Below are positions 38,125-46,724 of a stretch of DNA of 64,000 nt, one piece after another (positions within the stretch are counted from its first letter, which is position 1; the number at the start of each line of letters is the position of its first letter). The DNA is taken from the NCBI RefSeq assembly GCF_003991975.1, contig NZ_CP029822.1:992001-1056000 (forward strand), written 5' to 3'. The translations under genes and the position numbers were made by a program. The notes under the pieces are model-generated. The model saw only the letters and a list, made by a program, of their open reading frames with translations, was not told where the DNA came from and did not search any database. The DNA comes from Entomomonas moraniae (lineage in GTDB: Bacteria > Pseudomonadota > Gammaproteobacteria > Pseudomonadales > Pseudomonadaceae).

Positions 38125-38134
38125 GGATAAAAAA

Positions 38135-38311
38135 ATGACAGTATTTCAAGTTGTGTTTACTCTGTTAATTATTGCTTGCTGCTTATTGGGCATCGGTTTT
38201 AATTTTCGTGATGCAGGATGGGGAATTGCTATCATGTGGCTCGGCGCAATTATTATGCTTTCCGCGATTGGCTATAAAATCTATGATGTTACCCATATGG
38301 TAGGAATGTAA
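38135..38311 (+). CDS. Small two-helix membrane protein (58 aa)
   Basis: An intact frame that begins MTVFQVVFTLLIIACCLLGI with AAGGA 7 bases before the ATG, 10 bases after rhlB. Two hydrophobic stretches (about residues 3-20 and 27-47) are joined by NFRDAGWG. Length, ribosome site and hydrophobic pattern argue for a real gene in an operon with rhlB. I do not recognise the family. Confidence 0.65.
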   Translation: MTVFQVVFTLLIIACCLLGIGFNFRDAGWGIAIMWLGAIIMLSAIGYKIYDVTHMVGM

Positions 38312-38422
38312 TCCCTTGCAAAGAAGAGAGTTACCCTCACCATTATGATAAGGCTACTAAGGTCTTTATTAAAACTCAAGCGTTAACTCTCACCTTACTG
38401 ACCCGCACCTATATTAGTGTAA

Positions 38423-38548
38423 TGTTTTATTCAAAGTATTTACTCGGCAATTCATGGTGTTTCAGATGACACCATAGAGCGTCAACCTGATGGTTTCCCA
38501 AAAATAGCAAAAGAATTGTACCAGTCTTTGCGGCTTTTACTTCAATAA
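38423..38548 (+). pseudogene. Possible gene remnant, C-terminal fragment
   Basis: A 41-codon open stretch with no start codon reads SIYSAIHGVSDDTIERQPDG and then IAKELYQSLRLLLQ before a stop. The pattern (AIHG, then a helix ending in LLL) recalls the C-terminus of TetR regulators, but this is weak. Upstream frames are broken. The rest of the 38312-38622 gap shows nothing. Confidence 0.25.
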
Positions 38549-38622
38549 AAAATCCCAATAAACGATGAAATGATTAAAATAAGTTGTCCTCACTGCTACA
38601 GCCTATTTTCACTAGTTTATTA

Positions 38623-39129
38623 CTATGCACTAGAAACGACAGGATGAAAATTTCGATTAAAATAGGCTAAGCCATTCCCCTCTTCTACATTAATTGTTTC
38701 AATCTCCACAAAGAAAATAGTATGAGTTCCTACCTCACTAACATTGCTAATTTTCCCCTGTAAGTTTGCTAATGCCCCTTTTAATATAGGCAAGTTATAA
38801 AGCTCTTCTTGCCAATCATTTAGCGTAAAACGCTGGTTCATTTCAATACAGGTCATTCCTGCAAAATGCTTTGCTACCTCAATATGTTCAGCGGACAAAA
38901 TATTGACACACAGACAATTATTTTCTTTAAAAATAATATTCATTGCACTACTACGATTAATACATACCATAATAGTCGGGGGGGTATCTGTTATAGAACA
39001 AACAGCTGTTGCAGTAATACCACAACGCCCCGCTGCGCCATTAGTGGTTATTACGTTAACAGCGGAAGTCATTGAGGCCATAGCGCTACGAAATAATTTT
39101 TGTGTTGGCGTTAACTCGGTCTTTATCAT
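38623..39129 (-). CDS. hpaC: 4-hydroxyphenylacetate 3-monooxygenase, flavin reductase component
   Basis: A 168-residue flavin reductase (HpaC family, usual length about 170). It uses NADH to make FADH2 for HpaB. Typical segments are FRSAMASMTSAVNVITTNGA near residue 12, TATAVCSITDTPPTIMVCIN near 40, and the closing FFVEIETI..NGLAYFNRNFH. GAGAATAATA precedes the ATG. It lies 64 bases after hpaB with a long hairpin in the gap. Confidence 0.92.
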   Translation of the reverse strand: MIKTELTPTQKLFRSAMASMTSAVNVITTNGAAGRCGITATAVCSITDTPPTIMVCINRSSAMNIIFKENNCLCVNILSAEHIEVAKHFAGMTCIEMNQRFTLNDWQEELYNLPILKGALANLQGKISNVSEVGTHTIFFVEIETINVEEGNGLAYFNRNFHPVVSSA

Positions 39130-39144
39130 TATTATTCTCGCTCT

Positions 39145-39180
39145 ATTAACTAAGCCCCCTTATCTTTGGGCTTAGTTAAT
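39145..39180 (-). promoter_or_regulatory. Hairpin in the hpaB-hpaC gap
   Basis: A perfect 13-bp stem (39145-39157 with 39168-39180) has a 10-base loop. On the minus strand no T run follows, so it is not a normal terminator. It may mark mRNA processing or partial termination that lowers hpaC output relative to hpaB. Confidence 0.5.
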
Positions 39181-39193
39181 CATAAAGTATAAA

Positions 39194-40762
39194 TTATTGA
39201 CGTATTTTATCTAGCACATTAATATCATCTGGATTATGTAAATGCGATACCGTCCAGCCATTTTCATCGTAATCAGACATGCACTTTTCAACTAAATCTG
39301 TCATTTTTTTAAGTGAACCAGTTGCACGAGCATGACCTAAACATTGTAATCTTACCTCATCTTGGTTACCTGCATAATTAATTTCATAAAGCTCATGACG
39401 ACCACCAAACTCACTGCCAATAGAATCCCATAATAACTTTAAAATCTTAATACGCTCCCTATGACCAATACCTTCTGAACCACGGCAATACACGCTTAAA
39501 TATTTATCTAACTCAGGGTTTTGGAAATCCCTCACCCCTGAAGGTAAATAAATAAGACCGCTAGCAACCGTTTGCTCAATAATTTTTTTAATTGCAAGGT
39601 AAGCACTTGAAGTTAAATTACGATACACATGCATTGGTTCTGAACCAGGAAGATAAGCGCCGCTCTTCCAAGGTGTAGCTGTAGCCCACATGGCATCAGT
39701 TAGTGCCCAATACATGTTACGCCAAGCAACGACTTCCCCCACCTGAGCAGAAACACCTCTAAACTCTAATGTGCCCGTACACTCTAGCGCTTTAACTAAT
39801 AGTCCTGTAATAAAATCCAATTTTACGGCTAGGCGAGTACAAGCCTGCATTGGAAATAAACGTCCAAAGCCACCTTCCCCAAACCAACGTTTACACCTTT
39901 CAAAATCACGGTAAATGAATACATTTTCCCAAGGTACAAAAACATTGTCTAAAATAAGAATAGCATCATTCTCATCAAAACGACTGGATAATGGATAATC
40001 AAAAGGAGAGCCAGTCATCCCTGCAACTAACTCATAAGAAGGGCGACAAATTAGCTTCATTCCTTTTGCATTCATAGGAGCGAGAAACATGAGTGCAAAA
40101 TCAGTATTATCACCTAATAGCTGAGCCGATCCTTGCCCGACAAAATTATAATGTGTTAATGCCGAATTGGTAGCTACCACCTTGGCACCACTGACATAAA
40201 TACCTTCATTTGTTTCTTTTTTAACAGAGATAAAAACATCTTTTACCTGATCAACCGGTTTACTACGATCAATAGGAGGGTTAACAATAGCATGGTTTAA
40301 ATACAAACAAGACTCTTGAATGCGCTTATACCAATCACGGGCATTTTGTTCAAACTGACCATAGAACTCAGGATTAGCGCCTAAAACATCACCAAATGCA
40401 GCTTTATAATCCGCTGTGCGCCCCATCCAACCATAGGACAGTTTAGCCCATTCGGCAATAGCATCACGTTGTTGCCTTAACTCATCGGCACTGCGAGCAT
40501 AACGGAAAAATTTATGCGTGTATCCGCCACTGCCAGTATCTGTATCCCAACATAAAGTATCTTTAGTAGCTGGATCGTGTAATGCATCGTATAAACTGGC
40601 AATAGAAGCAACCGTATTACGAAAAGCTGGGTGGGTTGTCACATCTTTCACACGATCACCATAAATATAAACTTCTCGGTTATCACGTAAGCTTGCTATA
40701 TATTCTTGTCCCGTGAATGGACGTTTTTTATCAGCACGTAAATCTTCTGGTCTTATTGTCAT
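39194..40762 (-). CDS. hpaB: 4-hydroxyphenylacetate 3-monooxygenase, oxygenase component
   Basis: A 522-residue FADH2-utilising two-component hydroxylase (usual length about 520). It ortho-hydroxylates 4-hydroxyphenylacetate to homoprotocatechuate. The N-terminus MTIRPEDLRADKKRPFTGQE, the block SYGWMGRTADYKAAF near 104-118, and DENDAILILDNVFVPWENVF near 260 are typical of HpaB. GGAG lies before the ATG. It diverges from an MFS drug-exporter-like gene across a 226-base gap. Regulation by HpaA (54225-55154) is likely from family knowledge. Confidence 0.95.
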   Translation of the reverse strand: MTIRPEDLRADKKRPFTGQEYIASLRDNREVYIYGDRVKDVTTHPAFRNTVASIASLYDALHDPATKDTLCWDTDTGSGGYTHKFFRYARSADELRQQRDAIAEWAKLSYGWMGRTADYKAAFGDVLGANPEFYGQFEQNARDWYKRIQESCLYLNHAIVNPPIDRSKPVDQVKDVFISVKKETNEGIYVSGAKVVATNSALTHYNFVGQGSAQLLGDNTDFALMFLAPMNAKGMKLICRPSYELVAGMTGSPFDYPLSSRFDENDAILILDNVFVPWENVFIYRDFERCKRWFGEGGFGRLFPMQACTRLAVKLDFITGLLVKALECTGTLEFRGVSAQVGEVVAWRNMYWALTDAMWATATPWKSGAYLPGSEPMHVYRNLTSSAYLAIKKIIEQTVASGLIYLPSGVRDFQNPELDKYLSVYCRGSEGIGHRERIKILKLLWDSIGSEFGGRHELYEINYAGNQDEVRLQCLGHARATGSLKKMTDLVEKCMSDYDENGWTVSHLHNPDDINVLDKIRQ

Positions 40763-40988
40763 TTTTATACTCCAATTTTATTTTTATTTGAATAGTCTTT
40801 TTATAATGCACATTATCGATTATAAAATGAATGTTTTTTTCCATTTAAAAATGGTACTTTTCATAACACTTTTTAGTTTTATTATTTTTATACTTTATCC
40901 GTTTATTTCAATTATTTTATTTATCGTCTTGTTAAGCTTGACCATATCAAAATAAAAAGCATAATAAATAATAATAGGTACCTACCTT

Positions 40989-42173
40989 ATGCCCTTTAAA
41001 TCTCAACAAAATGCTGTAATCAGCATCCCATTTCTATTACTATTATCTACGCTAGTTGCCTTTGGCCCTTTATCCATTGATTTATACCTGCCTAGCCTGC
41101 CAAATATTACTCAAGAATTACAATCATCCGATACTCAAATTCAATGGACAATCAGTGGATTCCTCATTGGCTTTTGTGTTGGTATGCTTTTTTATGGTCC
41201 ATTATCTGATCGTTATGGGCGTAAACCTATTTTACTCATAGGTATTTTTTTGTATCTTATAACCAGTTTAGCTTGCTATCAGTCAAGCTCTGCGTCACAA
41301 CTTATTCTTTTCAGAGTACTGCAAGCATTAGGTGGTGGTGCCGCATCAGTTCTTGCAAGAGCAATGGTTAAAGACTTACTTCCATTAAAAAAAGCAGTCC
41401 GCATTTTATCCCTGATGCACGTAGTGACCATGATTGCCCCTCTCTTAGCACCGCTAATAGGTGGATATTTAATGCTAGCGTTTGGCTGGCGGTCTTTATT
41501 TTTAGTTTTATTTATTTTTGGCCTATTCTGCTTTATTGCGGTGTTATTTACAAGAGAAACCTTACCTAAAGAAAAAAGAGGTGGAAGTATCTCAAAAGCT
41601 TTTACCGCTTATAAACATATTTTATATGACAACCGTGCCCTAAGTTATATATTGTGTGCAGGGTTTATTTTTGGCGGCATGTTTGCCTATATTGCTAGCT
41701 CCTCTTTTGTATTTATCAATTATTTCAAAGTCCCCGAGCAATACTTTGGATTTATTTTCGGCTGTAATATTATTGGCATTATGATAGTCACCTTTAGCTC
41801 AGGTTCATTAAGCCATCGGATTAGCTCTCAAACCCTACTAAAGCTTAGTACTTTAATTGCATTAATAGCTGGGATTCTTCTCCTAATAAGTGCTTATTTT
41901 GCTATTGGAGGAATGTGGTTAATCATTATCTTTGCAACCTGCTATATTTCAATGACAGGCACGATCGGAGCTAATTGTATTGCTTGTCTTATGTCACTTT
42001 ATCCAACACAAGCAGGGGCAGCATCAGCACTTATTGTTGCCACTCAGTTTGGGTTAGGCTTCTTAGCGAGCATTATAGTAAGTCTTTTAACCCTCTCGGT
42101 TGCTCTTAATATGGCTATTGTCATGGCAGTTTTTGGTATTGGGAGCTTTTTTGCTTTACGCTTCTCTCACTAA
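40989..42173 (+). CDS. Bcr/CflA-family MFS exporter
   Basis: A 394-residue, 12-helix transporter. The first loop motif FGPLSIDLYLPSLPNI near residue 25 and YGPLSDRYGRKPIL near 76 are marks of Bcr/CflA drug:H+ antiporters; RVLQALGGGAASVLARAMV follows near 110. It lies between hpaB (divergent) and hpaG (same strand, 130 bases later). It may export toxic aromatics or antibiotics. No ribosome site is strong, so the start is tentative. Confidence 0.83.
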   Translation: MPFKSQQNAVISIPFLLLLSTLVAFGPLSIDLYLPSLPNITQELQSSDTQIQWTISGFLIGFCVGMLFYGPLSDRYGRKPILLIGIFLYLITSLACYQSSSASQLILFRVLQALGGGAASVLARAMVKDLLPLKKAVRILSLMHVVTMIAPLLAPLIGGYLMLAFGWRSLFLVLFIFGLFCFIAVLFTRETLPKEKRGGSISKAFTAYKHILYDNRALSYILCAGFIFGGMFAYIASSSFVFINYFKVPEQYFGFIFGCNIIGIMIVTFSSGSLSHRISSQTLLKLSTLIALIAGILLLISAYFAIGGMWLIIIFATCYISMTGTIGANCIACLMSLYPTQAGAASALIVATQFGLGFLASIIVSLLTLSVALNMAIVMAVFGIGSFFALRFSH

Positions 42174-42303
42174 ATAATTTAAGTCCTCAATAAAATATAG
42201 TCTATACCGAAAAGTTCTATTAAATAAAAAGGCCTCGTTATCTAATAAATAAAAATGAGCAATACGCTCATATAACAAAATAATGATAATAAAGAGGTAT
42301 ATT

Positions 42304-43050
42304 ATGCGTAATGGGTTTGTTAGCTTAAACAAACAGCGTGTGGGAGTGTCTGTTAACGAAAAAGACGAGGTTGTTTATCAAGGACAGATAATTAACTCAC
42401 CCACTTGGTTACCTATCACTACAGGTACTGTTTATGGCATTGCATTAAACTATAAAGGACTTTTAACTGAACACTTAGCAAGCTTTAATACTCCCCCCTA
42501 TAAACAACCACCCGTTAAACCTGTTTTATTTATAAAAACACCAAATACTTATAATGCACACCTAGGAAAAATTGTTTTTCCTAAGGGTGTCGAGCGCATA
42601 CAAGCAGGACCTACACTTGCATTCGTCATAAGTAAAGATGCAAGCCGTGTATCAAAGGACAAAGCATTAAACTATGTAGCAGGTTATACCTTGGCCAATG
42701 AAGTAAGCTTACCAGAGGACAGCTATTACCGCCCTGCGGTTAAAGCCAAATGCCGTGATAGCTTCTGCCCTATGGGACCTTACTTTGTAACAACAGGCTC
42801 ACTCGAGCCTAAAAATCTAACTATTCAGTTGAAAGTCAATGGTGAAGTCAAACAAGAAAATAATACCAATAATTTAATTCGCCAAATTCCACAAATCATT
42901 GAAGAACTCACAGAGTTTATGACCCTTAAAGCAGGTGATGTTGTTTTAACAGGAATACCCGAAGGCCGCGTAGATATAAACATAGGCGATACTGTTGAGA
43001 TTCATATTGAAGGCATTGGTACATTAACTAACATTGTTGTTGCAGAGTAA
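42304..43050 (+). CDS. hpaG1: Homoprotocatechuate pathway isomerase/decarboxylase, N-terminal-type subunit (HpaG1)
   Basis: A 248-residue FAH-fold protein that matches the N-terminal half of E. coli HpaG. In the family the metal is held by acidic residues of an ExE motif; here the equivalent segment reads ERIQAGPTLAFVI, without that pair, while LANEVSLPEDSYYRP and CRDSFCPMGPY are kept. The ATG at 42304 has AGAGG 6 bases upstream. hpaG2 follows 12 bases later, so the two act together on 5-carboxymethyl-2-oxohex-3-ene-1,6-dioate and its product. In enterobacteria the halves are fused. Confidence 0.88.
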   Translation: MRNGFVSLNKQRVGVSVNEKDEVVYQGQIINSPTWLPITTGTVYGIALNYKGLLTEHLASFNTPPYKQPPVKPVLFIKTPNTYNAHLGKIVFPKGVERIQAGPTLAFVISKDASRVSKDKALNYVAGYTLANEVSLPEDSYYRPAVKAKCRDSFCPMGPYFVTTGSLEPKNLTIQLKVNGEVKQENNTNNLIRQIPQIIEELTEFMTLKAGDVVLTGIPEGRVDINIGDTVEIHIEGIGTLTNIVVAE

Positions 43051-43062
43051 GGAGATAAAGTC

Positions 43063-43845
43063 ATGAAATACGCACGTATCTGCTACCAGGGTGAAACACT
43101 CGATGTTACTGTTGAAAATAATAACGATGTTCGCCTCAAAGATGGTCGACTGTTAAAAGAGGCCGATGTCGAATGGCTACCGCCTGCCATGGGTAATATG
43201 TTTGCTCTAGGATTAAACTATGCTGATCATGCGGAGGAACTTGAGTTTAAAGCCCCTACCGAGCCGCTAGTTTTCATCAAATCCCCCACTACCTATACAG
43301 GCCACTTAAAAAATACGTGGCGCCCAGACCATGTTGATTATATGCATTATGAGTGTGAATTAGTGGCTGTGATGGGTAAAAAAGCTCGTAACGTAAGTCA
43401 AGCAGAAGCATTATCTTACGTCGCTGGATATACCCTCTGTAATGATTATGCTATTCGCGACTATCTTGAGAACTACTACCGCCCTAATTTACGGGTTAAA
43501 AATCGCGACTCAACAACCCCTGTAGGCCCTTACATTATCACAACCGATGAAGTACCCGATCCATCAACACTGACCTTACGCACATGGATCAATGGAGAGT
43601 TAAAACAAGAAGGCACAACAGCAGATATGATATTCAATGTCCCTTACCTTATCGAATATCTCTCCAGTTTTATGACCTTGCAACCAGGCGACATGATTGC
43701 AACAGGCACACCCAAAGGCCTTGCCGATGTTAAACCCGGCGATAAAGTTGTAGTAGAAATGGAAGGTATTGGTAGCTTAACTAACTTTATTGTGACCGAA
43801 TCAGAATACTTTAAAAAATACGGTACAAATGCTTTAGGAGAATAA
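43063..43845 (+). CDS. hpaG2: Homoprotocatechuate pathway isomerase/decarboxylase, C-terminal-type subunit (HpaG2)
   Basis: A 260-residue FAH-fold protein like the C-terminal half of HpaG. The metal-binding motif is intact: HYECELVAVMGKKARNV near residues 93-109 and LCNDYAIRDY near 126. GDMIATGTPKGLADVKPGD near 218 is typical. It should carry the metal-dependent decarboxylase/isomerase activity with HpaG1. AAGGAG precedes the ATG. hpaE begins 4 bases after its stop. Confidence 0.92.
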   Translation: MKYARICYQGETLDVTVENNNDVRLKDGRLLKEADVEWLPPAMGNMFALGLNYADHAEELEFKAPTEPLVFIKSPTTYTGHLKNTWRPDHVDYMHYECELVAVMGKKARNVSQAEALSYVAGYTLCNDYAIRDYLENYYRPNLRVKNRDSTTPVGPYIITTDEVPDPSTLTLRTWINGELKQEGTTADMIFNVPYLIEYLSSFMTLQPGDMIATGTPKGLADVKPGDKVVVEMEGIGSLTNFIVTESEYFKKYGTNALGE

Positions 43846-43849
43846 TAAT

Positions 43850-45310
43850 ATGTTAAAACATTGGATTAATGGTAAAGAAGTTGAAAGTAAAGAAACATTT
43901 ACTAACTATAACCCTGCAACCATGGAAGAAATCTGTGAAGTTGCTAGTGGTGGTGAAAAAGAAATCAACGAAGCTGTTTTAGCGGCAAAAGAAGCCTTTC
44001 CTAAATGGGCTAATACACCAGCCAAAGAACGCGCTAAACTCATGCGCAACCTTGGCGAACTTATAGATAAAAACGTACCAAAAATTGCTGAACTAGAAAC
44101 CAAAGATACGGGATTACCTATTCATCAAACTAAAAATGTACTAATTCCACGCGCCTCTCATAATTTCAATTTCTTTGCTGAAGTCTGTACGCGCATGGAT
44201 GGACATACTTACCCTGTTGATGACCAAATGCTAAACTACACACTGTACCAACCTGTTGGCGTGTGTGGTCTGATCTCGCCATGGAATGTGCCGTTTATGA
44301 CTGCCACATGGAAAACAGCGCCCTGCTTAGCACTCGGTAATACCGCTGTACTTAAAATGTCAGAGCTATCCCCCTTAACTGCTCATCAACTTGGGCAACT
44401 CGCCTTAGAAGCAGGTATTCCTTCAGGTGTTCTTAACGTTATTCAAGGCTATGGAAGTACAGCAGGTGCTGCGCTTACTAAACATCATGATGTGCGTGCC
44501 ATTTCCTTTACAGGTGGTACAGCAACAGGACGGCAAATCATGGCATCAGCAGGAATAAAAAAATACTCTATGGAACTAGGTGGTAAATCACCTGTGATTA
44601 TTTTTGATGATGCTGATTTAGAACGTGCACTGGATGCGGCTTTATTTACTATATTCTCACTCAATGGTGAACGATGCACAGCGGGCTCACGTATTTTCAT
44701 CCAAGAAAGTGTTTACGATAAATTCGTAGCTGAGTTTGCCAGACGTGCTAAACGTTTGATTGTGGGCGACCCTACTGATCCAAGTACTCAAGTTGGCTCA
44801 ATGATTACCAAACAACACTACGATAAGGTAACAGGCTATATTGATATTGGTATGAAAGAGGGTGCTTGCTTATTAGCTGGTGGTTTAGAACGACCAGCAG
44901 ATTTACCCGTACACCTATCCAAAGGGCAATTTATTCAACCAACTGTTTTTGCGAATGTCGATAATAAAATGCGCATCGCTCAAGAAGAAATTTTTGGACC
45001 AGTGGTGTGCCTAATGAAATTTAAAGATGAAACCGAAGGGCTAAAATTAGCCAATGACGTTGAATACGGTCTAGCTTCTTATATCTGGACACAGGATATT
45101 GGTAAGGCACACCGTGTCGCAAGAGGTATAGAAGCTGGCATGGTATTTATCAATAGCCAAAATGTTCGTGACCTACGCCAACCTTTTGGTGGGGTTAAAG
45201 CTAGTGGTACTGGCCGTGAAGGGGGTAATTATAGTTTTGAAGTATTCACTGAAATTAAAAATGTGTGTATCTCTATGGGTAATCATCACATACCACGCTG
45301 GGGTGTATAA
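43850..45310 (+). CDS. hpaE: 5-carboxymethyl-2-hydroxymuconate semialdehyde dehydrogenase
   Basis: A 486-residue NAD-dependent aldehyde dehydrogenase (usual HpaE about 488). The catalytic Cys is in LNGERCTAGSR near residue 282 and the Glu in SMELGGKSPV near 248. It oxidises the HpaD ring-fission product to the tricarboxylic acid that HpaF and HpaG process. GGAG stands before the ATG. A strong hairpin lies between it and hpaD. Confidence 0.94.
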   Translation: MLKHWINGKEVESKETFTNYNPATMEEICEVASGGEKEINEAVLAAKEAFPKWANTPAKERAKLMRNLGELIDKNVPKIAELETKDTGLPIHQTKNVLIPRASHNFNFFAEVCTRMDGHTYPVDDQMLNYTLYQPVGVCGLISPWNVPFMTATWKTAPCLALGNTAVLKMSELSPLTAHQLGQLALEAGIPSGVLNVIQGYGSTAGAALTKHHDVRAISFTGGTATGRQIMASAGIKKYSMELGGKSPVIIFDDADLERALDAALFTIFSLNGERCTAGSRIFIQESVYDKFVAEFARRAKRLIVGDPTDPSTQVGSMITKQHYDKVTGYIDIGMKEGACLLAGGLERPADLPVHLSKGQFIQPTVFANVDNKMRIAQEEIFGPVVCLMKFKDETEGLKLANDVEYGLASYIWTQDIGKAHRVARGIEAGMVFINSQNVRDLRQPFGGVKASGTGREGGNYSFEVFTEIKNVCISMGNHHIPRWGV

Positions 45311-45318
45311 CGCCTTCA

Positions 45319-45347
45319 AAAGATTGGCTTAGCAAAAGCCAATCTTT
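45319..45347 (+). terminator. Terminator-like hairpin inside the hpa operon (hpaE/hpaD)
   Basis: AAAGATTGGCTT (45319-45330) pairs with AAGCCAATCTTT (45336-45347) around a 5-base loop: 12 bp, followed by only a short T run. It could end part of the hpaG1G2E transcripts or stabilise the mRNA end, leaving hpaDFX partly independent. Confidence 0.55.
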
Positions 45348-45396
45348 AAAACTAATAACATGAAACAATAAAATAAAAATAAAATGGAGAATTATC

Positions 45397-46245
45397 ATGG
45401 GTAAATTAGCGCTTGCTGCCAAAATAACACACGTTCCTTCCATGTATTTATCTGAACTACCAGGAAAGAATCACGGTTGTCGACAATCGGCTATTGATGG
45501 ACATAAAGAAATTAGCCGTCGTTGCCGAGAACTAGGTGTTGATACCATCATTGTTTTTGATACTCATTGGTTAGTAAACAGTGGTTTTCATATCAACTCA
45601 TACGATCATTTTGAGGGTGTTTATACTAGCCATGAACTACCGCACTTTATTCGCGACATGGAGTATCAGTACGATGGTAACCCATTATTAGGCGATATGA
45701 TTGCCAAATATGCTAGTCAAAAAAATATTCGTATCTTCTCACACCACATACCTACCCTCCAACTAGAATATGGCACATTAGTTCCAATGCGCTATATGAA
45801 CAGTGACAACCAATTCAAGGTTATTTCAATTTCAGCTTTTTGTACCTCACACGAACTCTCCGATAGCTTAAGATTAGGACAAGCGGTTGTTGAAGCCATT
45901 GAAGAGTATGACGGAACAGTGGCTGTATTAGCCAGTGGCTCTCTCTCTCACCGTTTTGCATACGATCACATTGCTGAAAAATGCTTTAATGACTATACCC
46001 GTGAATTTGACAAACAAATGGATCATCGCGTCTTGCAAATGTGGAAAGAAGGAAAATGGAAAGAGTTTATCTCGATGCTTCCTGAATACTCTATTAATTG
46101 CTTTGGTGAGGGAGGTATGCACGATACCGCCATGTTATTGGGTGTGGTGGGTGGTGAAAACTATACGGGTAAAGCCGAAATCATTACAGACTTATTTGCA
46201 AGCTCTGGAACAGGCCAATTAAATGCAGTTTTCCCGCTGCAATAA
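45397..46245 (+). CDS. hpaD: 3,4-dihydroxyphenylacetate 2,3-dioxygenase
   Basis: A 282-residue class III extradiol dioxygenase (LigB fold) of the HpaD branch. It opens the homoprotocatechuate ring. Likely iron ligands and base: His in KITHVPSMYLSELPG near residue 11, DTHWLV near 56, SGSLSHRFAYD near 187, and Glu in the GEGGMHDTAML region near 240. ATGGAGAATTATC precedes its ATG with GGAG well placed. It does not pair with a LigA-type subunit, which separates it from LigB at 5857. Confidence 0.93.
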   Translation: MGKLALAAKITHVPSMYLSELPGKNHGCRQSAIDGHKEISRRCRELGVDTIIVFDTHWLVNSGFHINSYDHFEGVYTSHELPHFIRDMEYQYDGNPLLGDMIAKYASQKNIRIFSHHIPTLQLEYGTLVPMRYMNSDNQFKVISISAFCTSHELSDSLRLGQAVVEAIEEYDGTVAVLASGSLSHRFAYDHIAEKCFNDYTREFDKQMDHRVLQMWKEGKWKEFISMLPEYSINCFGEGGMHDTAMLLGVVGGENYTGKAEIITDLFASSGTGQLNAVFPLQ

Positions 46246-46260
46246 CAAATCGAGACGACT

Positions 46261-46656
46261 ATGCCACATTTTATTGTTGAATACTCCGGCAACCTTGCCG
46301 ATGAAATAGACTTCCAAGGGTTCTTCGCAAAGATCCATACTGTACTAGGTAACAGCGGGGTTTTTCCATTGGGAGGTATCCGTAGCCGTGCCATTCGAAT
46401 GGACACTTTCAGAATGGCTGATGCTAAACACGATTATGCTTTTATACATATTACGTTTAAAGTAGGCTCCGGTCGAGACTTAGCAACAAGAAAAACAGTA
46501 GCCGATGCTTTATTTAAAGAAATCACTGAGTACTTTGCACCATTGCAAGCTAAGAGGTTGCTTGCATTATCTTTTGTGATGGAAGAGCTAAATCCCGATT
46601 TAAACTACAAAAAAAATAATATTCATGCATTTCTTGCAAACGAGAAAGCAGAATAA
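46261..46656 (+). CDS. hpaF: 5-carboxymethyl-2-hydroxymuconate isomerase
   Basis: A 131-residue tautomerase-superfamily protein with the amino-terminal proline expected after Met removal (MPHFIVEYSGNL). It interconverts the enol and keto forms of 5-carboxymethyl-2-hydroxymuconate. Length matches HpaF (about 126-130). A GAGACGACT ribosome site follows the hpaD stop by a few bases, so it is translated from the same mRNA as hpaD. Confidence 0.93.
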   Translation: MPHFIVEYSGNLADEIDFQGFFAKIHTVLGNSGVFPLGGIRSRAIRMDTFRMADAKHDYAFIHITFKVGSGRDLATRKTVADALFKEITEYFAPLQAKRLLALSFVMEELNPDLNYKKNNIHAFLANEKAE

Positions 46657-46724
46657 CTAATAATAGCAACTTATAAAAATAATAAAATCGACTTTACTAA
46701 AATAAAAATAATGGGAGTTCGTGT

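Noticed and set aside
38423-38548. TetR-type regulator at the end of the rhlB region
   Set aside because: Only a weak C-terminal resemblance is visible and no helix-turn-helix is found upstream, so it is listed only as a doubtful remnant.
40713-40955. 80-codon plus-strand frame between hpaB and the Bcr/CflA gene
   Set aside because: It begins inside hpaB on the other strand and runs through very AT-rich promoter DNA. The hydrophobic composition follows from the base composition.
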